Origin: Enterococcus sp. 5H
Lineage (GTDB): Bacteria > Bacillota > Bacilli > Lactobacillales > Enterococcaceae
Assembly: GCF_028128615.1 (NCBI RefSeq)
Contig: NZ_AMDP01000002.1
Span: 528,245-592,244, forward strand
Reading direction: 5' to 3'
DNA: 64,000 bases
The notes beneath the pieces are model-generated. The model ran no database searches and was not told the DNA's origin. It was given only the letters and a program-made list of their open reading frames with translations. Position 1 is the stretch's first letter. The number at the start of each line of letters is the position of its first letter. Shown one piece after another: positions 40,106 to 49,357 of the stretch. The translations under genes were made by a program, and so were the position numbers.

Positions 40106-41007
40106 TCATTATTTCTTAAATCGTCTAAAGTTTTTTCAAAAAGCTCTGGTAATGGTGCTTCGAAGGTCATCATCTGACCTGTTGTCGGATGCTTGAATCC
40201 TAACATTTCAGCATGTAAAAATTGTCCATTGCCCTTTAATGTTTTTCTTGGTCCGTAAAGTGGATCGCCAGCAACTGGAAATCCGATATATTTCATATGA
40301 ACACGAATCTGATGTGTACGACCTGTTTCTAATTGAAGTTGAACTAATGTGAAATCATCAAAACGCTCCAACACTTCAAAATGAGTAACGGCTGGTTTGC
40401 CACCTTCAATTACGGCTTGCATTTTGCGATCATTTTTTGAACGGCCGATAGGTGCATTGATTTCACCTTTATCATGAGAAATTTCACCATGAACTAAAGC
40501 TATATATTTTCTAAGTGATGTTTTATCTTTCAATTGCTCCGCCAAAGCTATATGTGCTTTATCATTTTTAGCAACCATTAATAAACCTGATGTATCTTTA
40601 TCAATTCGATGAACAATTCCAGGTCTGATTACACCATTAATTGAAGATAAATCCTTAATATGATACAACAATGCATTTACTAGCGTACCACTTGAGTGTC
40701 CGGCCGATGGATGCACGACCATTCCTTGAGGTTTATTAACAACTAGAACATCATCGTCTTCATAAACAATATCTAGAGGGATATTTTCCGGTAAAACATC
40801 TAAAACTTCAGGTTCAGGAATCGTTATCTGAATTTCATCATGCTCTTTGACTTTATAGTTTGAACGTGTGACTTCGCCGTTAACTGTGACGTTTCTATCT
40901 TTTAACCATTGTTGGACTTGAGAACGTGAATGATCTTTTAACAGTTCACTTAAGACTTTGTCAATTCGCCCTTTTTCTTGCTTTATTTCTAGCTTAATTT
41001 GCTCCAT
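40102..41007 (-). CDS. rluD: RluD-type 23S rRNA pseudouridine synthase
   Basis: This is a 301-residue RluA/RluD-family enzyme. An N-terminal S4-like RNA-binding domain (about 12-75) is followed by the synthase domain with the catalytic Asp in HRIDKDTSGLLMVAK and LETGRTHQIRVH. It modifies uridines in 23S rRNA helix 69 or a related site. It overlaps lspA by 14 bases, a common Firmicute pair (YlyB next to lspA), and directly precedes the pyr operon as in Bacillus. Confidence 0.92.
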   Translation of the reverse strand: MEQIKLEIKQEKGRIDKVLSELLKDHSRSQVQQWLKDRNVTVNGEVTRSNYKVKEHDEIQITIPEPEVLDVLPENIPLDIVYEDDDVLVVNKPQGMVVHPSAGHSSGTLVNALLYHIKDLSSINGVIRPGIVHRIDKDTSGLLMVAKNDKAHIALAEQLKDKTSLRKYIALVHGEISHDKGEINAPIGRSKNDRKMQAVIEGGKPAVTHFEVLERFDDFTLVQLQLETGRTHQIRVHMKYIGFPVAGDPLYGPRKTLKGNGQFLHAEMLGFKHPTTGQMMTFEAPLPELFEKTLDDLRNND

Positions 41008-41479
41008 TTTTTCCGTCCTTCGCTGCTTTTTCGTCTAAAATTAAATAAATAAATATACATGCAACACCGATAACTAAAGCAGTATCAGCAACATTAAAAA
41101 TTGGAAAGTTGATAAAATCTGTTTGGAACATGTCGACAACATAGCCAAAGCGCAGGCGATCAATAAAATTCCCCAGTGCACCAGCTAAAACTAAACTCAA
41201 TCCAATCGTAAACCACTTATTACCATGAACATTTTTAACTAACATATACAAGATAACAACAACTACTACTACTGTAATAATGTAAAAGAACCACATTTTC
41301 CCTTCAAGTAAGCTCCAAGCGGCACCTGTATTACGAATATTCGTAAATGATAAAAAGCCTGGGATAAAATCTTTTGTTTCTCCTAAATCAATATTTGTGA
41401 CAGTTAAATATTTGACCCATTGATCCAATCCAACTACCAAAGCACTAATAATTAAATAAATGATTAACAACTGCGTCAT
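40994..41479 (-). CDS. lspA: Lipoprotein signal peptidase II
   Basis: LspA cleaves prolipoproteins after lipid attachment, for example PstS and the lipoprotein at 25.7 kb. The 161-residue protein has four membrane helices and the catalytic aspartates in NFIDRLRFGYVVDM and FNVADTALV. The conserved NIRNTGAAWS segment is also present. It overlaps the HEPN-like/CBS gene by four bases and rluD by 14, so the block is tightly coupled. Confidence 0.95.
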   Translation of the reverse strand: MTQLLIIYLIISALVVGLDQWVKYLTVTNIDLGETKDFIPGFLSFTNIRNTGAAWSLLEGKMWFFYIITVVVVVVILYMLVKNVHGNKWFTIGLSLVLAGALGNFIDRLRFGYVVDMFQTDFINFPIFNVADTALVIGVACIFIYLILDEKAAKDGKNGAN

Positions 41480-42177
41480 TCCTTCTCTAAATTATTGTAT
41501 AAATCTCTCGGCCGAATAATCCCCACTAAATTCCCATTAGGGTTGCCGTCCTTTGTTATTAATATCGCTTCTAATCTAACTTGATTTCTAAACATTCTTT
41601 CGACTTGATAAACGGTTGTTTCACCGCTAACAAATTGATAATTACTTTGTTTGTAGTTGGTTTCAAGTAGTTCTGATGCTGTTCGCCCTTCTAAATGAAT
41701 ATCTCCTTTAGAACTTTCAATTGCCAGCCAGATTCCCAAACCACGGACCGTAATTAGCCCCTTAAATTTTCCGTTATCATAAATAGGAAATTGAGAATAT
41801 TGTTTACGTGCTACAATGTTTAAAATATCTTTTACCGAAATATCAATGTCAAAACCTGTTACTTTTTTAGCAAAACGCGGCAAGACTTTTTCTGGACTAA
41901 TCAGTGCTCCTTCTATTTCAGATAAACGCTTGACTGCCCATTCATTGGGTTCCGCGATTACAAAATCTGCTGAAATTCGTTCGTGAACAATTGCATTTCT
42001 TAACTGAGCCATTTGTATTAAGTCATCTTGAAATGAATAGATTTGGCTGTCTTTTTTTCGACTTAAGCGACGAACCATTTCACTAAATCCCATATTCGTA
42101 GGATTATTTAATTGTTCTTTTAACCATTTTTCAATCCGATTAAAACTATTAAGAAACTCCTCAGCTCTTACTCCCAT
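41476..42177 (-). CDS. HEPN-like plus CBS-pair protein, function unknown
   Basis: The 233-residue soluble protein has two parts. Residues 1-95 are helical and contain LRNAIVHE, where Arg60 and His65 fit the R-x4-H motif of HEPN nucleases, with the polar residue (Asn) after Arg typical of that motif. Residues about 105-230 form two CBS motifs (DILNIVARKQYSQFPIYDNGKFKGLITVRG and AILITKDGN...LVGIIRPRDLY), which usually bind adenine nucleotides. I do not recognise a named gene. ATG shares a base with the stop of the upstream membrane gene, and the 3' end overlaps lspA by four bases. Nucleotide-gated RNA cleavage is a hypothesis only; the HEPN half might be a non-catalytic scaffold. Confidence 0.72.
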   Translation of the reverse strand: MGVRAEEFLNSFNRIEKWLKEQLNNPTNMGFSEMVRRLSRKKDSQIYSFQDDLIQMAQLRNAIVHERISADFVIAEPNEWAVKRLSEIEGALISPEKVLPRFAKKVTGFDIDISVKDILNIVARKQYSQFPIYDNGKFKGLITVRGLGIWLAIESSKGDIHLEGRTASELLETNYKQSNYQFVSGETTVYQVERMFRNQVRLEAILITKDGNPNGNLVGIIRPRDLYNNLEKE

Positions 42178-42560
42178 TATGTTTTCTCCTTAATCAGATA
42201 AGCTTTGCTTAGCATCGAAACTAAAAAAACTGCATAAATAATTAGAAGAAACAAAATCCCTACAATTGATAAACGTAAAATCGGAATTAAAAACATACCA
42301 ATAAAAAGTATAACATAAATCCATATCAGCATCGGATTCATTGTAATTTCCAAATCAATTTGCTGTCCCTTGTCACTTACGGAAATAGGCGGACTTTTCA
42401 AAAGAAAAAAATTGACTTGAAGTATACAGCTTGCTTCATCTGTTTCAACTTGCTTTGTTTCATTTTGGCTTAAATAGAACCATTTTTTGTTATCTTTTTT
42501 AATCTCGATCGGACTGCCCATTCCATAAAAACCCGTATTCCGTGTACATCGAATTTGCAT
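42177..42560 (-). CDS. Small membrane protein of unknown function
   Basis: This is a 127-residue protein. The first 75 residues are polar and predicted beta-rich (MQIRCTRNTGFYGMGSPIEIKKDNKKWF), and the rest forms two close membrane helices (about 78-95 and 98-122). The layout resembles small proteins that bind a ligand on a soluble face and anchor in the membrane. A strong GAGGAGGGGG ribosome site precedes the ATG. It opens the operon that continues to rluD, and its stop is fused to the next start (TAATG). Confidence 0.7.
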   Translation of the reverse strand: MQIRCTRNTGFYGMGSPIEIKKDNKKWFYLSQNETKQVETDEASCILQVNFFLLKSPPISVSDKGQQIDLEITMNPMLIWIYVILFIGMFLIPILRLSIVGILFLLIIYAVFLVSMLSKAYLIKEKT

Positions 42561-42646
42561 GTTTCCCCCTCCTCGAGCTTTATAATAAAGTATATAACAA
42601 AAATGAATAGACTGGAAGAAAGAAGTTGTTATCGAACAAAGAAAAA

Positions 42647-42680
42647 GAACAAAAATCTCCAGCTAAGAAGACTTTTGTCC
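42647..42680 (-). terminator. Terminator after fhs
   Basis: GAACAAAAATCT (42647-42658) pairs with AGACTTTTGTCC (42669-42680) through two G-T pairs. A T-rich tail follows on the minus strand. Confidence 0.65.
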
Positions 42681-42698
42681 TTATTTATTGATTGTGCT

Positions 42699-44369
42699 CT
42701 AAAATAATCCTATCGCATTACCGTCTTTATCAACATCCATATTCAATGCAGCAGGTTTTTTGGGTAATCCTGGCATTGTCATAACATCTCCTGTAAGAGC
42801 GACAATAAAACCTGCACCAATTTTCGGAACTAATTCACGAATAGTCACCGTAAAATCGTCTGGACGACCTAATTGTTGTGGGTCATCAGAAAGAGAATAC
42901 TGGGTTTTAGCCATACAAACTGGTAAGCGATCCCAGCCATATTTTTCAAATGTTGCTAATTGTGTTTTAGCTTTTTTTGAAAATATGACATCTTTTCCAC
43001 CATAAATTTTTGTTACAATAGTCTTGATTTTTTCTTCCAAATCCATTCCCACTTGATAAATTGTTCGGAAATCGGCACTTTGTTCTTCTATAACTTGGCT
43101 CACTCGTTTAGCTAATGATTCGCCGCCTTCTGCACCTTTTTCCCAAACGCTAGTCAACTCGACTGGAACTTGAATTGATTCACATAATTCACGTAAAGCT
43201 GTAATTTCGGCTTGCGTGTCGCTCACAAACTCATTGATTGCAACGACTACAGGTAAGCCGTAGCTTTTCATGTTTTCAATATGTTTTTGAAGGTTAGCAA
43301 ATCCTTTAACTAATGCTGAAATATTCTCAGTGTTCAATTCTGTTTTATCTAGACCGCCATGCATTTTTAATGCGCGAATTGTAGCCACAATAACAACTGC
43401 ATCAGGTGCTTTTTTCAAGTTCGGTACTTTGATATCTAAAAATTTTTCTCCGCCTAAATCTGCACCAAAGCCAGCCTCTGTTACAACAAAATCACCTAAT
43501 TTCAAAGCCGTTTTTGTCGCTAAAATACTATTACAACCATGAGCAATATTCGCAAACGGACCGCCGTGAACAAAGGCTGCAGTTCCATATATAGTCTGAA
43601 CTAAATTCGGCTTAATCGCTTCTTTTAAGAGTAAAGTCAAAGCACCTTCTACACCTAAATCACTAACGGTTACCGGCTCACGTTCAAATGTATAGGCAAC
43701 TACTATATTTCCCAAACGGAATTTCAAATCTTCCAGATCAGAGGCTAGACATAATATTGCCATAATTTCACTTGCAACGGTAATATCAAAACCATCTTCC
43801 CGGGGTACACCTTGAATAGGTCCACCTAATCCGACAACAATTTGGCGCAACTCACGATCATTTAAATCGACTACACGCTTCCAAATTATACGTCTGGCAT
43901 CTATTCCTAATTCGTTTCCTTGTTGAATGTGATTGTCTAATAGTGCTGACAACGCATTGTTTGCAGTTGTAATAGCATGCATATCTCCTGTAAAATGCAG
44001 GTTAATATCTTCCATTGGCAATACTTGAGCGTAGCCGCCGCCAGTTGCACCACCTTTAATCCCCATTACAGGCCCTAACGAAGGTTCACGCAATGCGATG
44101 ACTGTTTTTTTGCCAATTCGGTTTAGAGCATCCCCTAATCCGATAGTCACTGTTGATTTCCCTTCCCCTGCTGGAGTTGGGTTAATCGAAGTTACTAGAA
44201 TTAATTTTCCTTCTTCTTTTTTTTCTAGATTTTGAATAGTAGAAAAATTGATTTTAGCCTTGTATTTCCCAAATAGCTCTAGATCATTTTCTGATAATCC
44301 AATTGATTCCGCCACATTTTTTATTGGCAAAATATCAACATTTTGTGCAATTTCAATATCTGATTTCAT
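42699..44369 (-). CDS. fhs: Formate-tetrahydrofolate ligase
   Basis: Fhs charges tetrahydrofolate with formate using ATP, feeding purine and formyl-Met synthesis. The 556-residue protein has the P-loop [16 protein letters not shown] near residue 66 and the family segments [23 protein letters not shown] and [21 protein letters not shown] at 44369 has GAGGG upstream and gives the usual family length. A frame extending 30 codons further upstream crosses the promoter and is rejected. Confidence 0.96.
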   Translation of the reverse strand: MKSDIEIAQNVDILPIKNVAESIGLSENDLELFGKYKAKINFSTIQNLEKKEEGKLILVTSINPTPAGEGKSTVTIGLGDALNRIGKKTVIALREPSLGPVMGIKGGATGGGYAQVLPMEDINLHFTGDMHAITTANNALSALLDNHIQQGNELGIDARRIIWKRVVDLNDRELRQIVVGLGGPIQGVPREDGFDITVASEIMAILCLASDLEDLKFRLGNIVVAYTFEREPVTVSDLGVEGALTLLLKEAIKPNLVQTIYGTAAFVHGGPFANIAHGCNSILATKTALKLGDFVVTEAGFGADLGGEKFLDIKVPNLKKAPDAVVIVATIRALKMHGGLDKTELNTENISALVKGFANLQKHIENMKSYGLPVVVAINEFVSDTQAEITALRELCESIQVPVELTSVWEKGAEGGESLAKRVSQVIEEQSADFRTIYQVGMDLEEKIKTIVTKIYGGKDVIFSKKAKTQLATFEKYGWDRLPVCMAKTQYSLSDDPQQLGRPDDFTVTIRELVPKIGAGFIVALTGDVMTMPGLPKKPAALNMDVDKDGNAIGLF

Positions 44370-44429
44370 TAATACCCTCTTTTCCCGAACTTTTTTCACT
44401 TTTACAATTTCTATGTTAAGATATTTTCT

Positions 44430-44458
44430 ATTATAACGCTTATTTTTATGCTTTTCCA
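44430..44458 (-). promoter_or_regulatory. Promoter of fhs
   Basis: Consensus -10 TATAAT (44430-44435) on the minus strand with a weak -35 TGGAAA (44453-44458), 17 bases apart. I looked for a tetrahydrofolate riboswitch here and see none. Confidence 0.5.
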
Positions 44459-44485
44459 TTAAAAATAGCGCTTTTTTCCAAAAGT

Positions 44486-44514
44486 TTGACGGCTTGATAT
44501 TTTCACTTTATAAT
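44486..44514 (+). promoter_or_regulatory. Promoter of the cold-shock gene
   Basis: -35 TTGACG (44486-44491), 17 bases, -10 TATAAT (44509-44514): near-consensus, 37 bases before the ATG. The short leader argues against a long CspA-type thermosensing 5' region. Confidence 0.8.
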
Positions 44515-44551
44515 GATGCTAGACTTTAGAATATAAAGGAGCGTGATTTGA

Positions 44552-44752
44552 ATGTCAAAAGGGTTCGTCAAGTGGTTTGATAATAGAAAAGGTTATGGTT
44601 TTATTATATACAATGAAGACGAGGAAATCTTCGTTCATTTCACCGCGATTGAAGAAGACGGTTTTAAAACGTTAGAAGAAAATCAAGCTGTAGAATTTGA
44701 AGTAATGGAAGGTACGCGAGGCTTACAAGCCGCACACGTGAAAAAAATATAA
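44552..44752 (+). CDS. csp: Cold-shock family RNA chaperone
   Basis: This is a 66-residue single cold-shock domain: KGFVKWFDNRKGYGFI contains the RNP-1 motif and EIFVHF the RNP-2 motif. These proteins melt RNA structure and bind single-stranded nucleic acid. AAGGAG lies nine bases before the ATG. It is monocistronic. Whether it is cold-induced or constitutive cannot be told here; enterococci have several paralogues. Confidence 0.93.
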   Translation: MSKGFVKWFDNRKGYGFIIYNEDEEIFVHFTAIEEDGFKTLEENQAVEFEVMEGTRGLQAAHVKKI

Positions 44753-44753
44753 T

Positions 44754-44805
44754 AAAAAAGAGGTCGCTGCAAGCTTAAATCCTATCTTGCGTTGACCTCT
44801 TTTAT
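44754..44805. terminator. Bidirectional terminator between csp and ebsA
   Basis: AAAAGAGGTC (44756-44765) pairs with GACCTCTTTT (44794-44803), with inner GCAAG/CTTGC pairing. T runs follow on both strands. Confidence 0.8.
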
Positions 44806-45239
44806 TTACTAATTTTAAGCGTATCATCTTTAATAATTTTTGCTGTAAAGTTACTTTGATCGGCTATCTTTCCAATGAAGGCCATCTTACTCTTTTGAGG
44901 CATCATAAAAAGCTGGGATCCTTCTTTAAATTCTCGGGAAGAAATTTCAATGGATTTACGTCCTACACGAATCGTTTCAATAGATGTCAGTGTTATTTTT
45001 TTACGTCTTATTGGTAACAATGCATGAATAATTAAAGTGTCTGGTTCGACTATAAAATAACGATTACAACCCAATAATACAAATAAGAAAAAAATAGCCA
45101 AAACGATATTACTTGTCCGATAAGGCCGCGTATATTCTAAAGATAGAATCAAACTTAAAAATAAAATCCCAAACGTACAGGACCAATAAATGATTGTAGT
45201 TGATAATTCTGGTTGCCAAAGATAGATCTTTTTCTTCAT
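44802..45239 (-). CDS. ebsA: EbsA-family membrane protein
   Basis: This is a 145-residue protein with two N-terminal membrane helices (about 13-34 and 43-60) and a cytoplasmic beta-rich PH-like tail. In E. faecalis, ebsA and ebsC lie in a locus once linked to surface display of aggregation substance, with no firm biochemical role for EbsA. Here ebsA and ebsC flank an RNase H gene on the opposite strand, and no ebsB is seen. Assignment rests on size, topology and neighbourhood. Confidence 0.7.
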   Translation of the reverse strand: MKKKIYLWQPELSTTIIYWSCTFGILFLSLILSLEYTRPYRTSNIVLAIFFLFVLLGCNRYFIVEPDTLIIHALLPIRRKKITLTSIETIRVGRKSIEISSREFKEGSQLFMMPQKSKMAFIGKIADQSNFTAKIIKDDTLKISK

Positions 45240-45322
45240 GTAGCGACCCCTTAATAAAGATTTGATATGTTATAATAGTAACACACTTCAACTTTTAACA
45301 AAAAGACAATAAGGAGATATTT

Positions 45323-45718
45323 ATGTTACGAATATATGTCGATGCTGCAACAAAAGGAAATCCCGGACCAAGCGGCGGCGGTATTGTAATTGTTGGTGAT
45401 ACCATGCACGAACAAATCCACGTTCAACTTGGCGAATGTTCCAATCATGAAGCTGAGTTCAGAGTATTGATTCAAGCACTTCAATTATTAGTCGAAAAAA
45501 AACTAAACGATCAAACAATCATTCTCCATTCAGACAGCAAGATTGTCGTTCAGACAATTGAAAAAAAACATGCAAAGAATCCATTATTTAAACCCTATTT
45601 TCTTAATTTTCAACATATTGAAAAACAATTTCCGTTATTATTAGTCAAATGGATTCCCGAAAGTCAAAACAAAGGTGCTGATAATCTTGCTAAGCAAGCA
45701 CTCCATAAATATCAATAA
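45323..45718 (+). CDS. RNase HI family protein (YpdQ/RnhA-like)
   Basis: The 131-residue RNase H fold has the acidic catalytic set: Asp7 in IYVDAATKGNPG, a Glu in SNHEAEFRVLI, Asp in LHSDSKIVV and the late Asp in NKGADNLAKQA. All four appear present, so an active RNA-DNA hybrid nuclease is plausible, although Gram-positive paralogues of this type vary in activity. AAGGAG precedes the ATG. It is divergent from ebsA. Confidence 0.88.
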   Translation: MLRIYVDAATKGNPGPSGGGIVIVGDTMHEQIHVQLGECSNHEAEFRVLIQALQLLVEKKLNDQTIILHSDSKIVVQTIEKKHAKNPLFKPYFLNFQHIEKQFPLLLVKWIPESQNKGADNLAKQALHKYQ

Positions 45719-45740
45719 AAATTAAACGGTATTTTATTTT

Positions 45741-46229
45741 TTAAACAGTTAAATCAGCAAACGTACCTTTTGTAATCTCTAAAATTGCATTTGCAGGTAA
45801 TTCAAGCTGCATGCCGCGTTTTCCTGCCGACACAATGACTGTTTCTAGTTCTTCTGCTTCAATAGCTAGATATGTTGGGAAAAGTTTTTTCATGCCTATT
45901 GGTGAACAGCCGCCGCGAATATAACCAGTGGTTTCTTCCAAATCTTTTAAGTGCAGCATTTCTATTTTTTTATTCCCGCTGGCTTGTGCCAGTTTTTTTA
46001 AATCTAGTTCTCGATTCCCTGGAATTACTGCTACTATTGGACCTGTTTTATTCCCCACTGTTACCAATGTTTTAAAAATTTTTGACTCATCAATTTCAAG
46101 CTTTTCAGCAACGCTGTCTGCGCTTAGATGATCTTCACTCCATTGAAATTCATATTCTGTGTATGGAATTTTATGCTGCTCAATTATCCTCATAGCATTG
46201 GTTTTATGTATTTTCTTTTTTTTGGCCAT
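45741..46229 (-). CDS. ebsC: YbaK/EbsC family aminoacyl-tRNA deacylase
   Basis: This is a 162-residue editing protein that hydrolyses misacylated Cys-tRNA(Pro) or a related tRNA. The conserved Lys sits in the ESKIFKTLV segment, and the GGCSPIGMKK motif marks the YbaK branch. It is not fused to a synthetase. The gene follows the intergenic repeat at 46283-46455 and converges with the RNase H gene. Confidence 0.92.
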   Translation of the reverse strand: MAKKKKIHKTNAMRIIEQHKIPYTEYEFQWSEDHLSADSVAEKLEIDESKIFKTLVTVGNKTGPIVAVIPGNRELDLKKLAQASGNKKIEMLHLKDLEETTGYIRGGCSPIGMKKLFPTYLAIEAEELETVIVSAGKRGMQLELPANAILEITKGTFADLTV

Positions 46230-46282
46230 TACGACTCACCTCGTTATTAAGTTTAGCAAATAAATTCATGGATGCAAGAAAA

Positions 46283-46455
46283 GAGGTTGGGACAGAAGTG
46301 TTTAACTCCGAGAAATAAGAAGGAATTCACGAAAATTGCTTTTCAAATTTTTGTGAATTTCAGCTTATTTCCGAAGGAGTTGCTTCTGCTCCCACCGTTT
46401 ATTCGGAAACTAAGAGCTTGAAACATAACTTTTTGAGTTATGTCCCAAGCTCTTA
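46283..46455. repeat. Intergenic hairpin repeat, copy A (173 bp)
   Basis: A structured repeat fills the gap between ebsC and aroD and touches the aroD stop. Its ends pair over long distance, with GAGGTTGGGACAGAAG on one side and CTTCTGCTCCC inside. The segment AACATAACTTTTTGAGTTATGT is itself a hairpin. The reverse complement aligns nearly base for base with the flanks of copy B at 52510-52788. It probably acts as the terminator for aroD. Confidence 0.8.
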
Positions 46456-47211
46456 TTATAACGATAGTGTATTTAGAATATCACGTAATTCTGATACTGG
46501 TACTTGTCCAGGTGCTGATGCTTTTTTAGCTGCGCCAAAGGTCATCGCTGAGCCAAAGACTTCTCCGCTCATCCGGCTAACCATTCCTAATTGTCCCATT
46601 GACATTGTCACAATTGGTCGATCAGCATACTTTGTTTTCATTTCATTCGTTGCTTCTAGAAGAGTGAGAACATCGTCAGATGATTGTGGCATTACTGCTA
46701 TTTTGCAGATGTCTGCATTTTTTTCTTGCATACTGCACAATCTGCTAATAATTTCTTCTTTAGCAGGTGTTTGATTGAAATCATGGTTGCACATAACGAT
46801 TTTGATTCCTTTTTTATTAGCAAGTTCGATTGTTTCTTGAACTCGTTTGTCATCCATAAAAAGTTCAACGTCCACTAAATCAATTGTTCCCTCATTTATC
46901 ACTGTTTCATACAATTCAAAATACTGGTTATCTGAAAAAGCAAGTTCTCCACCTTCTTTTTTTGTGCGGAAAGTTAAAAGTAATGGTTTTTCATTTAAGA
47001 CTTCGGCGATTTTTTGAGACATTTTAGCTGTTGCTTTAAAATCAGCTACTTGCTCAAAAAAATCAACTCGCCATTCTACTAAATCACAATCGATTGTTAA
47101 TAAATGTTTTGCTTCTTCAAGCAACTCAGTTTCTGTTTTACCAACAAGCGGTACGATAATTTTAGGACTGCCTGTCCCTAAAGTAATATTTTTAATAGTG
47201 ACTGTTTTCAT
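46456..47211 (-). CDS. aroD: 3-dehydroquinate dehydratase, type I
   Basis: AroD interconverts 3-dehydroquinate and 3-dehydroshikimate. The 251-residue type I enzyme has the Schiff-base lysine in DICKIAVMPQ and the catalytic His in VMCNHDFNQTP. It is the last gene of a four-gene operon with an MFS carrier, a quinate/shikimate dehydrogenase and a flavin reductase. No other chorismate genes are present, so a role in uptake and use of quinate or shikimate fits better than aromatic amino acid synthesis. Confidence 0.94.
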   Translation of the reverse strand: MKTVTIKNITLGTGSPKIIVPLVGKTETELLEEAKHLLTIDCDLVEWRVDFFEQVADFKATAKMSQKIAEVLNEKPLLLTFRTKKEGGELAFSDNQYFELYETVINEGTIDLVDVELFMDDKRVQETIELANKKGIKIVMCNHDFNQTPAKEEIISRLCSMQEKNADICKIAVMPQSSDDVLTLLEATNEMKTKYADRPIVTMSMGQLGMVSRMSGEVFGSAMTFGAAKKASAPGQVPVSELRDILNTLSL

Positions 47212-47235
47212 TGGTATAAGCCCCTTAGTTTAATT

Positions 47236-48438
47236 TTATTTAGATGTATCAATTGTTTGGCGATAGCGAATAAAAATAATTACGGCTAAAACAAAACCGA
47301 TACCAGCAATCACAGTATCCAGCAACATAATGCCATGAGGATTACTACTTGCAATTTTACCAGAAACAACAGGAATAACAAAGGATGCAATGCTTCCAAA
47401 AGTATAGAAAATTCCAGTAATCGTACCTTTACCTGCAGGGAACATTTCTCCCATCACAGTTAATCCTAACTGCATAACACCACCAGCTGCAAAGAATCCA
47501 ACTAATACAGAACCCACGACCAAAACTGTTGGAGTCGGGAATAACCACATTGCTGTAATAGATAAGAATGAAGCAAATGTATATGGTAAAACTAAGTTAA
47601 CCGGTCTAATTTTCGCAGCAACAACCGCTGTAACCCCCACACAAACAAGTGAACCAGTTGAATAATAAGAAACAAGTAATTTCGCAGAATTTTCTGTCAT
47701 TCCAGCTACTTCTTGACCGTACACAGCAATATACTGACTAATTAGATAAAACGTAGCTTGAGAAATAAATCCGTAGATAACAAATGCCACACCTTCAATA
47801 TGCATCTTAGGTTTGCTTTTAAATTTCGTTACTGGAGCTGCTTCTAATTCAGTACCTTCTTTTTCAGCAGCTTTACTATCTGAATCAGGAAAAGGCAATT
47901 TGAACAAAAACAATGCGTTGGCTAATAGTAAGACTAAACAGACGATAAATGACCAACCGAACCATAATCCACTGCTACCTAAAAAGGCAATAATAAACGG
48001 TAAAGCAAATTGACCGATTTGAACAGCAGCTTTAATTAAAACACTGGCCGTTCCAGCCGTTTTCGGAAATGATTCCATTAAAGCTGGATATGTTCCAGAA
48101 TCCAAACAAGAATTGGCAATTCCCGCAACAACTCCGAAAAACATCGCGACTGGTACACTTGGGCTAAATAAAATCCCAGCAAAGAATAATGCATAAATCA
48201 GCATTCCTAAATAAACAAAAGGTTTACGTCCAAATTTATCAGATAGCCAACCAGAAATTAAAATTGCGATCAAACGACCAATTCCTAACATCGCAACAAC
48301 ACCTGAAACGCCTTGAATATTGGTGTTCCATTGTGCAGCTAGTGCATCTTTATTTTGCATAATGATTAAAACGCCCATTCCATGAACGATATAGTTAATA
48401 TACAGCCCTAACGCTGTAGGTACATACTTGTTTTTCAT
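47236..48438 (-). CDS. MFS transporter, probable quinate/shikimate carrier
   Basis: This is a 400-residue major facilitator protein with twelve hydrophobic helices. The signature loop GWLSDKFGRKPFVYLGM follows helix 2, and a charged cytoplasmic loop lies between helices 6 and 7 (residues about 185-215). It lies 24 bases from each neighbour in the operon. E. coli has a comparable arrangement of an MFS gene (ydiN) beside ydiB and aroD, which supports import of quinate, shikimate or a similar cyclic acid. Substrate is inferred from context. Confidence 0.82.
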   Translation of the reverse strand: MKNKYVPTALGLYINYIVHGMGVLIIMQNKDALAAQWNTNIQGVSGVVAMLGIGRLIAILISGWLSDKFGRKPFVYLGMLIYALFFAGILFSPSVPVAMFFGVVAGIANSCLDSGTYPALMESFPKTAGTASVLIKAAVQIGQFALPFIIAFLGSSGLWFGWSFIVCLVLLLANALFLFKLPFPDSDSKAAEKEGTELEAAPVTKFKSKPKMHIEGVAFVIYGFISQATFYLISQYIAVYGQEVAGMTENSAKLLVSYYSTGSLVCVGVTAVVAAKIRPVNLVLPYTFASFLSITAMWLFPTPTVLVVGSVLVGFFAAGGVMQLGLTVMGEMFPAGKGTITGIFYTFGSIASFVIPVVSGKIASSNPHGIMLLDTVIAGIGFVLAVIIFIRYRQTIDTSK

Positions 48439-48462
48439 TACTCTCTCCTTATTTAAACATTT

Positions 48463-49341
48463 TTAGTCTTTAAACAATAATTCACGAATATAATCGACTG
48501 GCATCTCTTCTCCAGTAAAATGCTTGAACGCTTCTGCTCCTTGATACAGCATCATGCCAAGTCCATTAATGGTTTTTTCAGCACCATTCTCACGAGCAAA
48601 TTTCAATAATTTTGTTTCTTTAGGAATATAGACAACATCAAAAATCACTAAATCAGGACGGATTACTTCTGGATCATTGATTAAGCTTTCTTCTTGTAAT
48701 GGTTTCATCCCAACTCCAGTAGCGTCGATATAAATAGTACTTTCCGCAATTGATTTTTTAAATGCTGCTTGGTCGGCTAAATCAGTTACCGTAGCAACAC
48801 AATCCGTGTTTTCGTTAATTTTCTTCATAGTTTCTTGGGCTGTTGCAAAATGTTGGTCATTGATATTGAAAATACGAAGTTCTTTCACTCCATCCAATGC
48901 TGCCTGAATAGCAATTGCAGTTCCTGCGCCGCCTGCTCCGGTCATTGTCACGATTTGATCTTTGACTTCTACCCCTTCTTCTTTTAGAGCACGCATTGCA
49001 CCTGTTCCATCAGTGTTGTACCCAACTAAATGACCTTTGCCATCTTTATTGGTAACTGTATTGACAGCCCCAACTAATTTAGCTGCAGGTGATAATTCAT
49101 CTAGATGAGGAATAATCGCTTGTTTGTTTGGCATCGAAACGTTAGAACCGCGAATCCCTAGCGCACGAATCCCTTGAACTGCATCTTTTAATTCTTCATT
49201 TCCTACTTCAAAAGCTAAATATGCATAATCTAAACCTAATTTAGCAAAAGCTTCATTGTGCATTGTTGGTGATAAACTGTGGCGAATTGGTGTAGCAATT
49301 AAGCTGATTAATAAGGTGTGTCCATCAAGTCTTTCTGTCAT
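48463..49341 (-). CDS. Quinate/shikimate dehydrogenase, YdiB-like
   Basis: This is a 292-residue AroE-fold dehydrogenase. Substrate-binding Ser22 and Ser24 are in RHSLSP, the catalytic Lys73 in NVSMPNKQ, and Asp111 in GYNTDGTG. The cofactor loop is GAGGAGTA. The segments [23 protein letters not shown] and [12 protein letters not shown] read like E. coli YdiB (from memory), which takes quinate as well as shikimate with NAD or NADP. After the glycine loop the sequence is FNINDQ, lacking the basic NRR-type NADP clamp, so NAD use is likely. ATG at 49341 has GAGGG upstream. A GTG five codons earlier is less likely. Confidence 0.88.
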   Translation of the reverse strand: MTERLDGHTLLISLIATPIRHSLSPTMHNEAFAKLGLDYAYLAFEVGNEELKDAVQGIRALGIRGSNVSMPNKQAIIPHLDELSPAAKLVGAVNTVTNKDGKGHLVGYNTDGTGAMRALKEEGVEVKDQIVTMTGAGGAGTAIAIQAALDGVKELRIFNINDQHFATAQETMKKINENTDCVATVTDLADQAAFKKSIAESTIYIDATGVGMKPLQEESLINDPEVIRPDLVIFDVVYIPKETKLLKFARENGAEKTINGLGMMLYQGAEAFKHFTGEEMPVDYIRELLFKD

Positions 49342-49357
49342 GTCAAATTCCCTCACT

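Noticed and set aside
44370..44459. 30-codon N-terminal extension of fhs
   Set aside because: It would include the promoter -10 region. The ATG at 44369 has a GAGGG site and gives normal family length.
44370..44551. Tetrahydrofolate riboswitch upstream of fhs
   Set aside because: The leader is short and shows none of the conserved riboswitch core.
46283..46455. Repeat copies as CRISPR or tRNA-like structures
   Set aside because: There are no regularly spaced short repeats, and folding suggests simple nested hairpins with terminator-like ends.
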